64,000 nt of DNA from Mycobacterium intermedium (GCF_002086275.1 NZ_MVHT01000001.1:62001-126000); one strand, 5' to 3'; counted from the stretch's first letter, positions 1 through 10,861 are shown. Translations and numbers: made by a program. Notes: generated by a model from the sequence alone, not told the origin.

Positions 1-1341
1 GAGCTGTTCAAGCTCGGCATCCCCGCCAAGACCCGGCACAACGAAGTGGCCCCAGGCCAATTCGAGGTTGCGCCGATGTTCGAGCGGGCCAACCTCGCCT
101 CCGACCACCAGCAGCTGTTGATGACGGTGTTCAAGACGGTCGCCAAGAAACACGGCATGGAATGCCTGTTCCACGAGAAGCCGTTCGCCGGTGTCAACGG
201 GTCGGGGAAGCACGTCAACTTCTCGGTGGGCAACTCCGAACTCGGCTCGCTGCTGGTGCCCGGCGACACCCCGCACGAGAATGCCCAGTTCCTGGTGTTC
301 TGTGCCGCAGTGATTCGTGCGGTGCACAAGTTCGCTGGGCTGCTGCGGGTTTCGGTTGCGTCGGCCACCAACGACCACCGCCTGGGCGCCAACGAGGCGC
401 CACCCGCGATCATCTCGATCTTCCTCGGCGAGCAGCTCGCCGACGTCTTCGAGCAGATCGCCAAGGGCGAGGCCACGTCGTCAAAGGGCAAGGGCACCAT
501 GATCATTGGTGTCGACACACTCCCGCACCTGCCCACCGACCCGGGCGACCGCAACCGCACCAGCCCATTCGCGTTCACCGGCAACCGTTTCGAGTTCCGC
601 GCTCCCGGCGCCAGCCAGACGGTCGCGGTCCCGATGATCATCCTCAACACGATCATGGCCGACTCGTTCGACTACATGGCCACGGTCTTGGAGGAGGCCG
701 TCGCGGCGGGTGAGGACTTCGACAAGGCAGTGCAGAAGCTGCTCACCGAGGTCATCACCGAACACGGCGCGGTGGTGTTCAACGGGGACGGCTACTCGGA
801 GAATTGGCAGGTCGAAGCCGCCGCGCGCGGCTTGCCGAACCTCAAGACCACGCTGGACGCCATCCCCGAGTTGATCAAGCCGGAAGCGATCGAACTCTTC
901 GAGAAATACGGCGTGTTCAACGAACGTGAGCTGCAAAGCCGTTACGAAGTCCGGTTGGAGCAGTACGCGTTGACCATCGGGGTCGAGGCGAAGCTGGCCC
1001 TGGAGATCGGGACGACGGTCATCCTGCCGGCGGCGATCCGCTACCAGACCGAACTCGCGCAGAACGTCGCGACGTTGAAGGCGGCGGGCATCGACCCGAG
1101 CACCGCTGCGCTGGAGGCGGTTTCGGCTCCGCTGGCCGATCTGACCGCGGCGCTGGCGACGCTGAAGTCGGCATTGTCGGACCACTCCGCGGAGTCGGCG
1201 TATGACGAGGCCAAACACGCCCGGGATACGCTGCTCCCCGCGATGGATGCGGTGCGCGCCGCTGCGGACGCGCTGGAAACCGTTGTGGCCGACGACTTGT
1301 GGCCGCTGCCCACCTACCAGGAGATGCTCTACATCCTCTGA
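1..1341 (+). CDS. Glutamine synthetase type III, C-terminal part (5' end outside window)
   Basis: The reading frame is open from the first base, so the gene starts upstream of the window and 446 residues of its C-terminal part are visible. The segments [42 protein letters not shown] and [16 protein letters not shown] are characteristic of the long type III glutamine synthetases (GlnN type), which make glutamine from glutamate, ammonia and ATP. They differ from GlnA1-type enzymes. The last 150 residues form an Ala/Glu-rich helical tail, as expected for the family. It converges on the kinase genes, with a strong inverted repeat between them. Family assignment is secure; the physiological role beside GlnA is not visible here. 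Confidence 0.93.
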   Translation, partial: ELFKLGIPAKTRHNEVAPGQFEVAPMFERANLASDHQQLLMTVFKTVAKKHGMECLFHEKPFAGVNGSGKHVNFSVGNSELGSLLVPGDTPHENAQFLVFCAAVIRAVHKFAGLLRVSVASATNDHRLGANEAPPAIISIFLGEQLADVFEQIAKGEATSSKGKGTMIIGVDTLPHLPTDPGDRNRTSPFAFTGNRFEFRAPGASQTVAVPMIILNTIMADSFDYMATVLEEAVAAGEDFDKAVQKLLTEVITEHGAVVFNGDGYSENWQVEAAARGLPNLKTTLDAIPELIKPEAIELFEKYGVFNERELQSRYEVRLEQYALTIGVEAKLALEIGTTVILPAAIRYQTELAQNVATLKAAGIDPSTAALEAVSAPLADLTAALATLKSALSDHSAESAYDEAKHARDTLLPAMDAVRAAADALETVVADDLWPLPTYQEMLYIL

Positions 1342-1349
1342 CGCACGGC

Positions 1350-1404
1350 AACGGGGCACTTATTGCGTCTGGGTCCGCACCCGGTTCGCAGTAAGTGCCC
1401 CGTT
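1350..1404. terminator. Inverted repeat between convergent genes, probable bidirectional terminator
   Basis: The arms 1350-1367 (AACGGGGCACTTATTGCG) and 1387-1404 are reverse complements except for one base, with a 19-nt loop. The repeat begins 8 bp after the glutamine synthetase stop and lies between it and the leftward kinase operon. The sequence is similar to the arm of the hairpin at 17748-17777 (AACGGGGCAC). There is no long T tract, which is usual for mycobacterial terminators. Confidence 0.6.
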
Positions 1405-1425
1405 CCGTACGCGGTCAACAGTATT

Positions 1426-1452
1426 CGACGGCCGCGACGGCCGCGACGGCCG
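1426..1452. repeat. Three tandem copies of a 9-bp unit (CGACGGCCG)
   Basis: Three perfect direct copies lie at 1426-1434, 1435-1443 and 1444-1452, in the gap between the glutamine synthetase and the first kinase gene. No function is apparent. Confidence 0.55.
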
Positions 1453-1531
1453 CGCCGAGCGTGGGCCTTATGGTCCTTCCATCTGCGCATTGAGGGTCGC
1501 AGGCCCCACGTTCGGCGAGCACAAACGGATG

Positions 1532-3406
1532 TTAATCGCCTGTGCGGGCGTAGATTTCGTCGAAGTCCACGCTGACGGCGCAGTTGCCGGTCTGCTGGTG
1601 GTTACCGTGCCCGGTCAGCAGCTGGATGGGGTTGTCCGCCGGCTGGGGGAGCGGGTATTGCGCGGTGGTCTTCACCATCAGTCCGGTGCAGCCAGGCACC
1701 GTTTCGGAGTGCCCGATGTCCAGGACCCAGTTGGCTCCGTCGAACACCAGCGGGCTGTCTTCGTTGTCCGAGTAGAAGTAACTCATGCATCGGTCACCGG
1801 TGCGCAGACAGTAGGTGGTGACCGTCAAGTCCGTCTGCTGTTGCGGCAACACCGACGCGAAGGTCCGCGTGAGGTGGTACTGGCCGCGCAGGCCCTCGGC
1901 CGGCGACGGCACCCGCTTGGGTTGGTTGTTCGGATCGGGCAGGCTGTTGATATCGACGTCCCCGGTGCGGGTGAAGGTCACAGTTCGTTTGTCGGCGCAG
2001 GCATTACGGACCTCCGAGCGATATTCGCCGGTAAACGTGCCTTCGGCCTCCGGGCGCAGGGAGAACACCTGCCACACTTCGGCGGGCATTTGGCGGCACT
2101 GTTGGGAACCGAGGGCAACCGCAAGCCAGCGCCCGTCGATCTGGTCGAGCACCATTGTCGACGCGAAAGTGGGGTCGCCTTTTAGGCGCGAGGCGGTGGC
2201 CACGCACCCACTGGGCGTGCACGCCGAGCGGATGGCGTAGGTCGCCGACGACGGCTTGGTGCCTCCGGCGGGGGCGCCGGTGAGAGTCGTGGGCGCACCG
2301 AAGTCCGCGCGGTAGACGCCGGTGAATGGACCGCTGTTGGTCGGGGGAGCGGGTGCAGCGGTGGGGGCTGCGGTGCCGCCGGAAGGTTCGTCCTTGGTGA
2401 GCTTTACGGCCGCAAGGACGCCACCGGCGACGAGTAGGATCGCGACGGCGATCAGGGCGCCGATCAGGGCGCGGGGTCGTCGCTTGGGTTCCTCCCGCAC
2501 CGGAGGTCGTATGTCCAGGGCCTTCAGGTCGATGGTGGGTTGCGTGACATCGACGCTCTGGGTGGCGATGCTGAGGTGTTGCGCCAGGTGACGGGCGAAC
2601 TCCTGGCAGCTGTCGTACCGGTCGGCTGGGTTCTTGGCCATCGCCTTGGCGAAGACTGGATCCAACCCGGCGAGGTCGGGGCGGCGCTCGCTGATCACCG
2701 GAGGCGGCGCCGTCAGGTGCTGATTGATCATCGATGCCAGGTTGGACATGCCGTATGGCGCTCCACCGGTGAGGAGGTGGTAGGCGGTGCAGGCCAACGC
2801 GTACTGGTCGGTGCGTCCATCTAGCGGTTCGCCCGTCAATTGCTCGGGTGCTGCGTAAGCCGCTGTCCCGACGGTGACATCGGTCCTGGTCAGGCCGGAC
2901 GGATCATCGATGCGCCGGGCCAGGCCGAAGTCAGCCAGAAAGACGCGTCGCGGCTGTCCGGCGGGTTCGGTCAGCAGGATGTTCGCGGGTTTGATGTCGC
3001 GATGGAGCAGCCCGAGATGATGCGCGTAGTCCAGCGCCGATGCGACCGCGTTGACGATCATCACAACCTGGTCGATGGGCATACCGGTCGGGAATTTCTC
3101 GCTCAACAGGTGGTGAGCGTCGGTGCCCTCCACATACTCCATCGAGATCCACAGCTGTCCGTCATGTTCGCCGCGGTCATGAATCCCCACGATGTGCGGA
3201 TGAGACAGGGTCGCCGCCAGATCAGCCTCGCGCTCAAAACGGGCGCGAAACTCAGCGTCGTCGGTGACGTCCGCCGGCAGCACCTTGAGTGCGTCCTCGC
3301 GGGGCAGCCGCGGATGCGACGCCAGATACACAGTGCCCATCCCACCCGAGCCCAGCAGTCGCAGGATTGTGTATCCGGCGAATACCTGGCCAACCTCCAG
3401 CGCCAT
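1532..3406 (-). CDS. PknF-like receptor Ser/Thr protein kinase (copy 1)
   Basis: This is a membrane receptor kinase of 624 residues that transfers phosphate from ATP to Ser/Thr of target proteins. The Hanks kinase domain spans about residues 8-280: GSGGMG loop 19-24, ATP lysine in ALKVL (K41), HRD at 135-137, DFG at 159-161 and APE at 186-188. It closely resembles the M. tuberculosis PknF catalytic domain. A single hydrophobic helix follows at about 313-336, then a Pro/Ala/Thr-rich linker and an ectodomain of about 260 residues. The ectodomain has conserved cysteines and repeated G-x-Y and FTRTGD segments. I chose the ATG matching copies 2 and 3 (MALEVGQ); a TTG six bases upstream (3412) has a better placed AGGAC ribosome site and is possible. 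It is last in a leftward cluster of three. Confidence 0.88.
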   Translation of the reverse strand: MALEVGQVFAGYTILRLLGSGGMGTVYLASHPRLPREDALKVLPADVTDDAEFRARFEREADLAATLSHPHIVGIHDRGEHDGQLWISMEYVEGTDAHHLLSEKFPTGMPIDQVVMIVNAVASALDYAHHLGLLHRDIKPANILLTEPAGQPRRVFLADFGLARRIDDPSGLTRTDVTVGTAAYAAPEQLTGEPLDGRTDQYALACTAYHLLTGGAPYGMSNLASMINQHLTAPPPVISERRPDLAGLDPVFAKAMAKNPADRYDSCQEFARHLAQHLSIATQSVDVTQPTIDLKALDIRPPVREEPKRRPRALIGALIAVAILLVAGGVLAAVKLTKDEPSGGTAAPTAAPAPPTNSGPFTGVYRADFGAPTTLTGAPAGGTKPSSATYAIRSACTPSGCVATASRLKGDPTFASTMVLDQIDGRWLAVALGSQQCRQMPAEVWQVFSLRPEAEGTFTGEYRSEVRNACADKRTVTFTRTGDVDINSLPDPNNQPKRVPSPAEGLRGQYHLTRTFASVLPQQQTDLTVTTYCLRTGDRCMSYFYSDNEDSPLVFDGANWVLDIGHSETVPGCTGLMVKTTAQYPLPQPADNPIQLLTGHGNHQQTGNCAVSVDFDEIYARTGD

Positions 3407-3507
3407 GGCCAAATCGTATGTCCTGTTCGTTTGTTTCCCCGCACCCGCTGCGCACCGGCACCGACGCAGCGCGGCCGATCCCGCGCGCCTACCAGGGTGA
3501 TGTATTT

Positions 3508-5331
3508 CTAATCACCAGTGCGCGTGAGCGTTTCGTCCAAGTCGCTGTCACTGCACTCGCTGATGCTTTGGTGGCCGTGCCCGCTCAGCGTCGTGATCGG
3601 ATCCTGCACCCCTGGTGGCAACGCAAACTGCCCCGTGACCTTCAACTGGGCGCTCGCACCGGAGGTCCGACATGTTTTTTCTTCCTCGATCACATACGTC
3701 CATTTGCCGGCGGCAAACACCATCGGCACTCCACCCGATGCGTTGTGCAGGTAGCTGGTGCACCGATCGCCGGTGCGCAGGCAGTAGGTGGTGCCGACCA
3801 AGCTGGCTTGCAGCGGCGGGCTGCCGTCGGTAAAGGTCCGCGTCAGGCGGTACCGGCCGTGCAGCGCTTCGGCCTCCGACGGGACGCGCGCTGGCTGGCC
3901 GGCCGGATCGGGAAGTTCGCCCAGATCGGCGTCGCCGGTGCGGGTGAAGGTCACGATTCGCCTTTCAAAGCAGCCGTCGCCGGCCATCACGGCGTACTCG
4001 CCGGTGAGAGGGTCGTTGCTGCCTGGCCGCAACGTGAACACCTGCCACAAGTCGTCGGCGTCTGCGCCCTGGCACTGGCCTGTGCCCTGTGATACGGACA
4101 CCCAGCGCCCGCCTATCTGGTCAAACACCAGCGCCGCGGGCCCCACCTCTGCGCCGCCGAAACGTCTTGCCGTAGCCACACAACCACTCGTCTCGCACAC
4201 CGACCGAAGGCCATACGTCCCCGTCAGCGCCGTTGTCCCTTGACTCGGTGGGTCATCGAGTCCGATCGTCGGGCCGAAGTCGGCGCGATAGGTCCCGGCC
4301 AACGGACCACTCGCGGTGGCGGCCGGGCCCGGCTGCCGGGTGAGTGCGACGCCCGCGAAGATGCCGACGGCAACGACGAGCAACGCGACGGCTGCCAGCG
4401 CGCCGACGAGCAGGGGCGAGCGTCGGCGCCGAACGTCGGCATCCGGCACCGTCACCACGGGGGCGGCCCGGGTCTCGAACACGTAGGACGCGTCGGTGAG
4501 ATATTGCTCCAACTGTTGGGCGAACTCTTGGCAGCTGGCGAAACGCTGGGCCGAGTGCTTGGCCATCGCGGTGGCGAACACCGGATCCAGCGCGGCCAAC
4601 TCCGGGCGGCGCGCTCCGATCGAGGGCGGCGGGGCGGTGACCTGTTGGGTGATCACCACTGCAAGATTGGAGTCGCTGTACGGCCGCGTGCCGGCCAGTA
4701 GGTGAAAAGCCGTGCAGGCCAACGCATATTGATCGGCGCGGCCGTCAAGAGACTCGCCCGTCAACTGCTCGGGCGCGGCGTAGGCCGCTGTTCCCACCGC
4801 CATATTCGTCTGAGTCAGGCGCGCCGCGTCATCCATCCGTCGCGCAATGCCGAAGTCCGCCAGAAACACCCGCCGCGGCTGCCCGTCCGGTTCGGTCAGC
4901 AGGATGTTGGCCGGTTTGACGTCGCGGTGCAGCAATCCGCGGTGGTGTGCGTAATCCAACGCCGAGGCGACCGCACTGATGATCGCCACCACTTCATCGA
5001 CTGGCATCCCGCCCGTGTACCTCGTCGCCAGCAGCGCCGCCGCGTCGGTGCCGTCCACATAGTCCATCGAGATCCACAACCGGCCCTCATATTCCCCGCG
5101 GTCATGGATTCCGACGATGCTCGGATGGGACAGCGCCGCCGCCAACTCGGCCTCGCGCTCGAACCGCGCCCGATACTGCGGATCGTTGGTCACGTCCGCC
5201 GGCAACACCTTCAGGGCATCCTCGCGGGGCAATCGTGGATGCCTCGCCAAGTACACCGCGCCCATCCCGCCAGCACCGAGCTTCCGCACGATCGTGTAGC
5301 CGGCGAACTCCTGGCCAACTTCTAGGGACAT
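3508..5331 (-). CDS. PknF-like receptor Ser/Thr protein kinase (copy 2)
   Basis: This protein of 607 residues has the same architecture as its neighbours. The cytoplasmic Hanks kinase has GAGGMG at 19-24, K41, HRD 135-137 and DFG 159-161. A juxtamembrane stretch, one membrane helix ([19 protein letters not shown] region) and a Cys-containing ectodomain with two FTRTGD-type segments follow. An open frame runs 51 bases further upstream, but that would overlap the end of copy 3. The ATG at 5331 (MSLEVGQ) lies 10 bp after copy 3's stop and matches the paralogues, so I prefer it. The ectodomain differs from the others more than the kinase domain does, suggesting different extracellular ligands (inference). 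Confidence 0.88.
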   Translation of the reverse strand: MSLEVGQEFAGYTIVRKLGAGGMGAVYLARHPRLPREDALKVLPADVTNDPQYRARFEREAELAAALSHPSIVGIHDRGEYEGRLWISMDYVDGTDAAALLATRYTGGMPVDEVVAIISAVASALDYAHHRGLLHRDVKPANILLTEPDGQPRRVFLADFGIARRMDDAARLTQTNMAVGTAAYAAPEQLTGESLDGRADQYALACTAFHLLAGTRPYSDSNLAVVITQQVTAPPPSIGARRPELAALDPVFATAMAKHSAQRFASCQEFAQQLEQYLTDASYVFETRAAPVVTVPDADVRRRRSPLLVGALAAVALLVVAVGIFAGVALTRQPGPAATASGPLAGTYRADFGPTIGLDDPPSQGTTALTGTYGLRSVCETSGCVATARRFGGAEVGPAALVFDQIGGRWVSVSQGTGQCQGADADDLWQVFTLRPGSNDPLTGEYAVMAGDGCFERRIVTFTRTGDADLGELPDPAGQPARVPSEAEALHGRYRLTRTFTDGSPPLQASLVGTTYCLRTGDRCTSYLHNASGGVPMVFAAGKWTYVIEEEKTCRTSGASAQLKVTGQFALPPGVQDPITTLSGHGHQSISECSDSDLDETLTRTGD

Positions 5332-5341
5332 GGGCTGGGTG

Positions 5342-7237
5342 TTAATCGCCTGTGCGAGTGAATGATTCGTCGAAGCCGACACTGACTGCGCAGGACCCGG
5401 TCTGTTCCTGCGTGCCTTGGCCGGTGAGCAACGTGATGGGATCCTGCGGGGGTTGGGGCAGGGGATACTGCCCGGTCTTCTTCACGTGCGTCGGGGAGCC
5501 CCGACCCGGGCACGTACCGTCGTGCTCGGTGTGCAACGTCCAGTTCCCGTCGGCGAACACCAGAGGTTCCACGGCCCCCGAGAAATTGTGGAAGAAGCTC
5601 ATGCACCGGTCACCGGTGCGCAGGCAGTGGGTGGTGACCTTGTAGTCGATCTCCTGCGGTGCGGCCCGGATCTTGAAGGTTCGTCGCTGGTGGTATTGGC
5701 CGCGTAGCGCTTCGGCCGGCGGCACGACCCGCGCCGGTAGCGCCGACGGATCGGGCAGGCTGTCGACATCGACGTCGCCGATGCGGGTGAAGGTCACCGT
5801 GTGTTTGCCTACGCAGTCGTTCGCGGTGGTCGCGGTGAAATCTCCGGTCAATGTGCCCGGGGGGCCCTCCTTGAGGATGAACACCTCCCAGATTTCGGCC
5901 GGGGCGTCCTGGCACTTGTCGTGGCCGAGGGCCACCGACACCCAGCGGTCACCGATCTTGTCGAACACCAACGTCGGTGCGAAGGTGGTTTCGCCCCCGA
6001 GATGAGCCGCGGTTGCCCGGCAACCGCCGGGCCCACACGTTGAGCGGACGGCGTAGTTGTCGGTGGACGGCACCATGCCCGGGCCGGGCACGTCAATATC
6101 TATGCTGGTCGCTGCGCCGAAGTTGGCTCGGTAGGCCCCGGTGAACGGCCCCGTGTTGGGTGCTCTGGTCGGGGTAGTGGACGTGGCGCCGGGTGGTGCT
6201 CCAGCCTGAGGGGCGGAGTCAGGGCGTTGAGTGATCTTTATTCCCGCGAACACTCCACCGGCCACGAGCAGCAGACCGATGCCCGCAAGCGCGCCGATCA
6301 GGGCGCGGGAACGCGGGCGCTTTCCGGCCGGTTGGGGCCCCGCGCCCGGCACGGTCGGAGCGGTCACGGTGCGTGCGATGTCCTGGGCGTAGGCGGGCAT
6401 CGTCGGGTCCTGGCGCAGTCGGGCGGCGAACTCGCTGCAGCTGTCGAACCGGTCGGCCGGTTTTTTCGCCATGGCGCGGGTGAATACGGGATCGAGCCTT
6501 GCCAATTCCGGGCGGCGGGCACCGATCGAGGGCGGCGGTGCGGTGACGTGTTGGGTGATCACCACTACCGGGTTGGAATCGACGTACGGCGCCGAACCGG
6601 TGAGCAGGTGAAAGGCGGTGCAGGCCAAGGCATATTGATCGGCGCGACCGTCCAACGGCTCGCCCTTCAACTGCTCGGGTGCCGCGTAAGACGCGGTACC
6701 CAGCATGATGTTGGTCGCGGTCAGACCCGTTGAATCCTCGATGCGCCGAGCGATTCCGAAGTCGGCGAGGTAGACCCGTCGCGGTTGCCCATCGGCTTCG
6801 GCAAGCAAGATGTTCGCCGGTTTGACGTCGCGGTGCAGCAGTCCGCGGTGGTGCGCATAGTCGAGGGCCGAGGCGACAGCGGTGATGATGGTCGCCACTT
6901 GATCCAGCGGCATTCCGCCGGGGAAGCGTTCGCGCTGTAGCTGTGCCGGGTCGGTGCCGGGCACATAGTCCATCGAGATCCAGAACTGGCCGTCGTACTC
7001 GCCGCGGTCGTGGATTCGCACGATGTTCGGGTGCGACAAAGTCGCCGCTACCTCGGCCTCGCGCAGGAAGCGCGCCCGAAACTCCGCATCATTGGTCAAC
7101 TCGGGCGAAAGCACTTTGAGTGCGTCTTCGCGTGGCAGCCGCGGGTGCCTGGCCAGATACACCGAACCCATCCCGCCGGAGCCCAGCACCCGCAGGATCG
7201 TGTATCCGGCGAACACTTGGCCAACCTGGAGTGACAT
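5342..7237 (-). CDS. PknF-like receptor Ser/Thr protein kinase (copy 3, first of the cluster)
   Basis: This is a 631-residue transmembrane kinase with GSGGMG at 19-24, lysine K41, HRD 135-137 and DFG 159-161. A membrane helix lies near 315-340, a Pro/Thr-rich stalk follows, and the ectodomain has paired Cys. The 3' end is nearly identical to that of copy 1 over the last 15 codons and stop, pointing to fairly recent tandem duplication. The start is the ATG that aligns with copies 1 and 2; a TTG two codons upstream is an alternative. It is probably transcribed first, with copies 2 (10-bp gap) and 1 (about 100-bp gap) following. No nearby FHA or phosphatase partner is seen. Confidence 0.88.
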   Translation of the reverse strand: MSLQVGQVFAGYTILRVLGSGGMGSVYLARHPRLPREDALKVLSPELTNDAEFRARFLREAEVAATLSHPNIVRIHDRGEYDGQFWISMDYVPGTDPAQLQRERFPGGMPLDQVATIITAVASALDYAHHRGLLHRDVKPANILLAEADGQPRRVYLADFGIARRIEDSTGLTATNIMLGTASYAAPEQLKGEPLDGRADQYALACTAFHLLTGSAPYVDSNPVVVITQHVTAPPPSIGARRPELARLDPVFTRAMAKKPADRFDSCSEFAARLRQDPTMPAYAQDIARTVTAPTVPGAGPQPAGKRPRSRALIGALAGIGLLLVAGGVFAGIKITQRPDSAPQAGAPPGATSTTPTRAPNTGPFTGAYRANFGAATSIDIDVPGPGMVPSTDNYAVRSTCGPGGCRATAAHLGGETTFAPTLVFDKIGDRWVSVALGHDKCQDAPAEIWEVFILKEGPPGTLTGDFTATTANDCVGKHTVTFTRIGDVDVDSLPDPSALPARVVPPAEALRGQYHQRRTFKIRAAPQEIDYKVTTHCLRTGDRCMSFFHNFSGAVEPLVFADGNWTLHTEHDGTCPGRGSPTHVKKTGQYPLPQPPQDPITLLTGQGTQEQTGSCAVSVGFDESFTRTGD

Positions 7238-7315
7238 GGGCAAAGCGTAATTGGTTACCGGGCGGAATTGGGGCAGCTGAAGGCCCGACTGCTCGGGCTC
7301 GATGCCTAGATATCC

Positions 7316-7690
7316 CTACTGCCTGTCGTCGACATTCGGCGGGTCGTAGATCACCAGGAAGACGAGGTCCTCGGTGCCGTTGTTGATCACGTTGTGCCGC
7401 TTGTATGCGGGCACCTTGACGAACGAACCCGCTGCTACCTGCCAGATGTCGTCCTCGATCTGCACTTTGCAGGAGCCGCTGAGGAAGTAGAACGCGTGGT
7501 TGTAGGTATGGCTGTGCGGGGACGAGCCGCCACCCGGGCCGAACTTGGTCAACTGGGCGCTGAAGAGGCTGGAGTAGTCGTCGTCGACCAACTCGTTGCT
7601 GAGCCAGAATTTCGGCCCGAGGTCGGTCTTGTGCCAGACGATGTCTGCGGGTGTCAGCACGTATTCGGTTGCCTTGTCGCCGTTGCTCAT
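7316..7690 (-). CDS. Small single-domain cupin protein
   Basis: This 124-residue protein is a single cupin barrel. Motif 1 is seen as GGGSSPHSHTYNHAFYFLSG, with two histidines for a metal site, and motif 2 as GSFVKVPAYKRHNVIN with a further histidine. Such proteins are metal-dependent dioxygenases, isomerases or ligand sensors, and the substrate cannot be told from sequence. The gene stands alone, leftward, behind an AT-rich promoter region unusual for this genome. Confidence 0.85.
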   Translation of the reverse strand: MSNGDKATEYVLTPADIVWHKTDLGPKFWLSNELVDDDYSSLFSAQLTKFGPGGGSSPHSHTYNHAFYFLSGSCKVQIEDDIWQVAAGSFVKVPAYKRHNVINNGTEDLVFLVIYDPPNVDDRQ

Positions 7691-7747
7691 TGGCGCCTCC
7701 CATCCACGTGGGTCGCCAACAAGTCTTGGTGCCCAGATTCAATAGAT

Positions 7748-7769
7748 AGAGTATATAGCCAATATATCT
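7748..7769 (-). promoter_or_regulatory. AT-rich imperfect dyad upstream of the cupin gene
   Basis: AGAGTATAT (7748-7756) and ATATATCT (7762-7769) form an imperfect inverted repeat around a short spacer. It sits in a strongly AT-rich stretch (7738-7785), 58-79 bp upstream of the cupin start. The base composition stands out from its surroundings and suggests a promoter/operator region. The regulator is unknown. Confidence 0.35.
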
Positions 7770-7837
7770 AAGGCGTATAGTTGCGCAAGCGCAACTAACT
7801 GGTGACGCTGCTCACGGTCGCGGCTTGGCTGGTGCCG

Positions 7838-7900
7838 CGTTGACTTTGCGGATTTGGCGGGGAAGTGCGAGAAGGCGCCGCCAAAAGTGCAGAGTCAACG
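7838..7900 (-). terminator. Long imperfect hairpin after the MEDS-STAS gene
   Basis: Arms 7838-7860 and 7878-7900 match at 19 of 23 positions as an inverted repeat (outer part CGTTGACT, inner part TTTGGCGG/CCGCCAAA). The structure begins 8 bp beyond the stop of the leftward MEDS-STAS gene, so a terminator is the simplest reading. Confidence 0.45.
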
Positions 7901-7908
7901 GCAGAAGG

Positions 7909-8781
7909 TCAGCGCTGGGTCGCGTCCTCGGGGATCATGTCCATGTCGAACCCCAGGACCTGCCAAATTCGCTTCACAATCGGCGGTGCGCCGGTGAGTC
8001 GAATGCGCGGCCGGTCTGTGGTCGCGACCTGGCCGGCCTGCGCCAGGGCAGCGGCGCCCCGAGCACAGATGTAGGACAGATCGCTCACGTCGAGGTTGAC
8101 CGGACCCTTCGGCAGGGCCTGGAGAGCTTCTGCCAGGGCCCGAACGCCGAAGGCGTCGACTTCGCCGCCCAACACCGTCTTCGAGGGTTGGCAGAACAGG
8201 CCGAAAGGCGTCGAGGTGGTCGCGGGACCTTGGCGCAGCGGGTGAACGACCATCACCGCCTCGGGTTGATCGCCGACGACGCCGACGTCGTAGGCGCACA
8301 ATGCGGACATTGGGTTGCCCTCGGCCATCCAGGCATCCGCTGTGTGCTCCCAATGGGCATGGCTGGCTCGGCGAGCCGGATCGGCGATCAGAGGAGTGAT
8401 GTCGCAGAACACCCGAATGCCGTTGAAGCCGGCGGCCAGCGCCCGCTTGACCTGGCCGGCATACAGCGCCAGTTGCGCGTCGGCGTCAATCGGCTTCGAC
8501 ATGTCATATATCTGATCGTGGCTGAAGGCGGCTACCTCTTGGGCGACCCGTGCGTCGGCCGCCGTGAGGGCGGCAAGTAGCCCGGCGCCGCCGTCGGGGT
8601 CGGTCGTCACCATGGCCAGGCGTTGCCCGATGCGGGCGCCTTCTAGCAGCCACTCAACCGCTGCGGCGTCGCGCTCGGATTTCGTCGAATACGCCAAGCA
8701 CGCGTGATCACTTTTGCCGGCTCCACGAGCGCTTTCGAATACTCCCGAGGCCCTCGCAGCGGCGGCCCGGTCGCCCGTCAT
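7909..8781 (-). CDS. MEDS-domain / STAS-domain sensory protein
   Basis: The N-terminal 180 residues resemble the MEDS (methanogen/methylotroph DcmR sensory) domain (DHACLAYSTKSERDAAAVEWLLEG region and the GIRVFCDITPL strand). The last about 90 residues form a STAS fold, with LPKGPVNLDVSDLSYICARG and a C-terminal helix. MEDS-STAS proteins in actinobacteria are thought to act in anti-sigma/anti-anti-sigma partner switching. The usual phosphorylated Ser/Thr region reads DLSYICARG. No kinase or sigma factor is adjacent, so its partner is elsewhere. The GTG/ATG choice at 8781 is not critical. Confidence 0.75.
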   Translation of the reverse strand: MTGDRAAAARASGVFESARGAGKSDHACLAYSTKSERDAAAVEWLLEGARIGQRLAMVTTDPDGGAGLLAALTAADARVAQEVAAFSHDQIYDMSKPIDADAQLALYAGQVKRALAAGFNGIRVFCDITPLIADPARRASHAHWEHTADAWMAEGNPMSALCAYDVGVVGDQPEAVMVVHPLRQGPATTSTPFGLFCQPSKTVLGGEVDAFGVRALAEALQALPKGPVNLDVSDLSYICARGAAALAQAGQVATTDRPRIRLTGAPPIVKRIWQVLGFDMDMIPEDATQR

Positions 8782-8843
8782 GAGCAGATCATAGGGCGCT
8801 GATGAAGATCCTGTTGTGCAAATCGCACATTAGTTTGCAGTGG

Positions 8844-9530
8844 TCACTGTTTGTCGTGTGTATGACCAAACACCGACTCCGCGATCATCCGCCGGAGCCA
8901 CCCGCGATAGCGGTCCACCGGCCACCCGTCTTGTTGTGTGATGCGCAGGTAGCTGTCGGTGCTGCTGATTACCGCCAGGGTTTCGACCAGCTCCTCGAAG
9001 GGCACGTCTCTGCGCAGCCAGCCGCGCTCGCGAGCAACCCCGAGTAGCCGCTCAAGCTGCTGGTTGATGCTTCTCAGCAACCCCTGCAGATAGCTGCGCA
9101 ATTCAGCATCGGCGGCGGCGCCATCCCTCAGGGCTGGCGCGATCCGCGCGGTTAGTTGGTGGATCTCGGTCTGGGCGGCCACGAAATAATCGATCGCCTC
9201 GTCGGGGGATTGCGTGGCGACAAATCTCCGTCCAGCTTCCACGTTGAGAACGTCTTCTTCGTCGCTGACGCCGATCGCGGCGTACTCCACGGCGGCAATC
9301 ATCAGGGCCGCTTTGGGGCCGTGTCCCTGCACGGTTTCGGGCGAAACCCCAGCGGCCTCAGCGATTTTCGCCAGGGTCGTTCTGGCGTAGCCGTGTTCGG
9401 AAAACAGTTCGGCCGCAGCGCTGACGACCTTGCTGCGGGTCAACTCCGCCTGCTGTTGTCGCAACTCCGATCGATACGTCCGCGGCCGACGGGCGCCCTT
9501 AGGAGTTGCAGATATTGACTGCGGTGCCAT
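8844..9530 (-). CDS. TetR-family transcriptional regulator
   Basis: This 228-residue protein has an N-terminal helix-turn-helix (LTRSKVVSAAAELFSEHGYA followed by TTLAKIAEAAGVS) and a helical C-terminal ligand domain. The frame is open 25 codons further upstream, but the ATG at 9530 (MAPQSIS) fits the family. It keeps the start separate from the divergent glycosyltransferase gene, whose start lies 49 bp away. It likely represses itself and that neighbour by binding the dyad that overlaps its own start codon (inference). Confidence 0.87.
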   Translation of the reverse strand: MAPQSISATPKGARRPRTYRSELRQQQAELTRSKVVSAAAELFSEHGYARTTLAKIAEAAGVSPETVQGHGPKAALMIAAVEYAAIGVSDEEDVLNVEAGRRFVATQSPDEAIDYFVAAQTEIHQLTARIAPALRDGAAADAELRSYLQGLLRSINQQLERLLGVARERGWLRRDVPFEELVETLAVISSTDSYLRITQQDGWPVDRYRGWLRRMIAESVFGHTHDKQ

Positions 9531-9544
9531 AGTAATGAATACTA
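9530..9544. promoter_or_regulatory. Candidate TetR operator (TAGTA-N5-TACTA)
   Basis: The perfect dyad TAGTAATGAATACTA overlaps the first base of the TetR start codon and lies 36 bp before the glycosyltransferase start. This is the usual place for an operator shared by a divergent TetR/target pair. Confidence 0.45.
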
Positions 9545-9579
9545 CAACCACGGACTGAAGGTGACCCTTAGGGGGCAGC

Positions 9580-10857
9580 GTGGCATCCATACTCATCGCC
9601 AGCATCCCCGGTCACGGCCACGTCACCCCGCTATTGGCGGTCGCCCGGGCGTTCGTCGAACGCGGCGACCACGTCCGATTCATCACCGGCGCTCGGTTCG
9701 CCGATCGCATCGCCGCGACAGGAGCGTCCCATATCCCATTGGCGCCGGAGGCCGACTACGACGAAAGTCTCCTCGACCAGTTTCCTGAGCGCGCCAAGCT
9801 GAAGGGCACTAAAGCCATCGCGTTCGACATCGAGCATGTCTTCGTCCGTCCAACCAAGGCCCAGTACGAGACAGTGATGGCCGCCCTTGCTGCTCGTCCC
9901 GCTGATGCCGTGCTGATGGAGCCCGGGTTCACCGGCGGGGCGATCCTCGTCGGGCACCCGCGAACGGTGCGTCCGCCCGTCGTCGTGTGTGGCGTTGTTC
10001 CGCTGCCGATCTCCGACACCGAAACGGCACCGTGCGGTATGGGATTACCTCCCGCTCGATGGGCAAACAAGCAGCGCAACGCTGTCTTGGCCGCAGTCAG
10101 CCGCCGAATACTCGCACACGCGAACAGCATTGGCGACCAGCTTTACCGCGAGGTACACGACGAGGGCCTGCCATGTTCCTTGCTCGAATGGTGTCGCTGC
10201 GCCGACGTGATTATGCAGTTCACCGTTGCGGCCTTCGAGTACCCGCGGGCGGACGTGCCCACCGCGTTGCACTTCGTGGGACCGCTCCGCAGCGCTGAGT
10301 CGCGCGGGGTGTTGCCGAACTGGTGGTCTGATCTCGATGGCTCGCGACCGGTTGTTCATGTGACGCAGGGGACTGTCGCCAATCGCGACTACCGCCAAGC
10401 CATTGCCCCGACGTTGGAGGCGCTGGCCGACGAGGACGTCCTGACGGTGGTCAGCACCGGCGGTCGCCCGCTCGACACCCTGCCTCCACTTCCGGAAAAT
10501 GCCCGCGCGGCAGAATATCTCCCGTACGACGAGCTGTTGCCGCGTACCGCCGTCTACGTCACAAACGGCGGGTATGGCGGCGTTCAATGCGCGTTGCGTC
10601 ACGGTGTGCCGATCGTCGCCACTGGCGGCAAGGAAGACAAGCCCGAAGTGGGTGCACGGGTGGCGTGGTCCGGCGTCGGACGTCGAATCCGCTCCGAGCG
10701 GCCCAGCGTAAAGGCGCTGCGGAGGGACATTTTGGCCGTGCTGACGCAGCCGCGTTATCGTGAAGCGAGCCAACGCATCTCCGCCGATATGGCCGCCGCC
10801 CCCGGTTTCGGCGCCCTGGCCGACGTCGTCGACGAACTGGTGGGCGCCGCTCGATGA
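9580..10857 (+). CDS. GT1-family glycosyltransferase (UGT/MGT type)
   Basis: This 425-residue GT-B enzyme should transfer a sugar from an NDP-sugar to a lipophilic acceptor. Visible features are the N-terminal GHGHVTPLLAVARAF acceptor-domain helix with the catalytic His region and a TQGT turn at the start of the C domain. The donor-binding region reads TNGGYGGVQCALRHGVPIV, ending in EVGARVAW. The start is GTG with AGGGGGC eight bases upstream. It is divergent from the TetR gene, which suggests induction by a substrate such as a xenobiotic, macrolide or phenolic compound. The acceptor is unknown. Confidence 0.87.
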   Translation: MASILIASIPGHGHVTPLLAVARAFVERGDHVRFITGARFADRIAATGASHIPLAPEADYDESLLDQFPERAKLKGTKAIAFDIEHVFVRPTKAQYETVMAALAARPADAVLMEPGFTGGAILVGHPRTVRPPVVVCGVVPLPISDTETAPCGMGLPPARWANKQRNAVLAAVSRRILAHANSIGDQLYREVHDEGLPCSLLEWCRCADVIMQFTVAAFEYPRADVPTALHFVGPLRSAESRGVLPNWWSDLDGSRPVVHVTQGTVANRDYRQAIAPTLEALADEDVLTVVSTGGRPLDTLPPLPENARAAEYLPYDELLPRTAVYVTNGGYGGVQCALRHGVPIVATGGKEDKPEVGARVAWSGVGRRIRSERPSVKALRRDILAVLTQPRYREASQRISADMAAAPGFGALADVVDELVGAAR

Positions 10858-10861
10858 GGGC

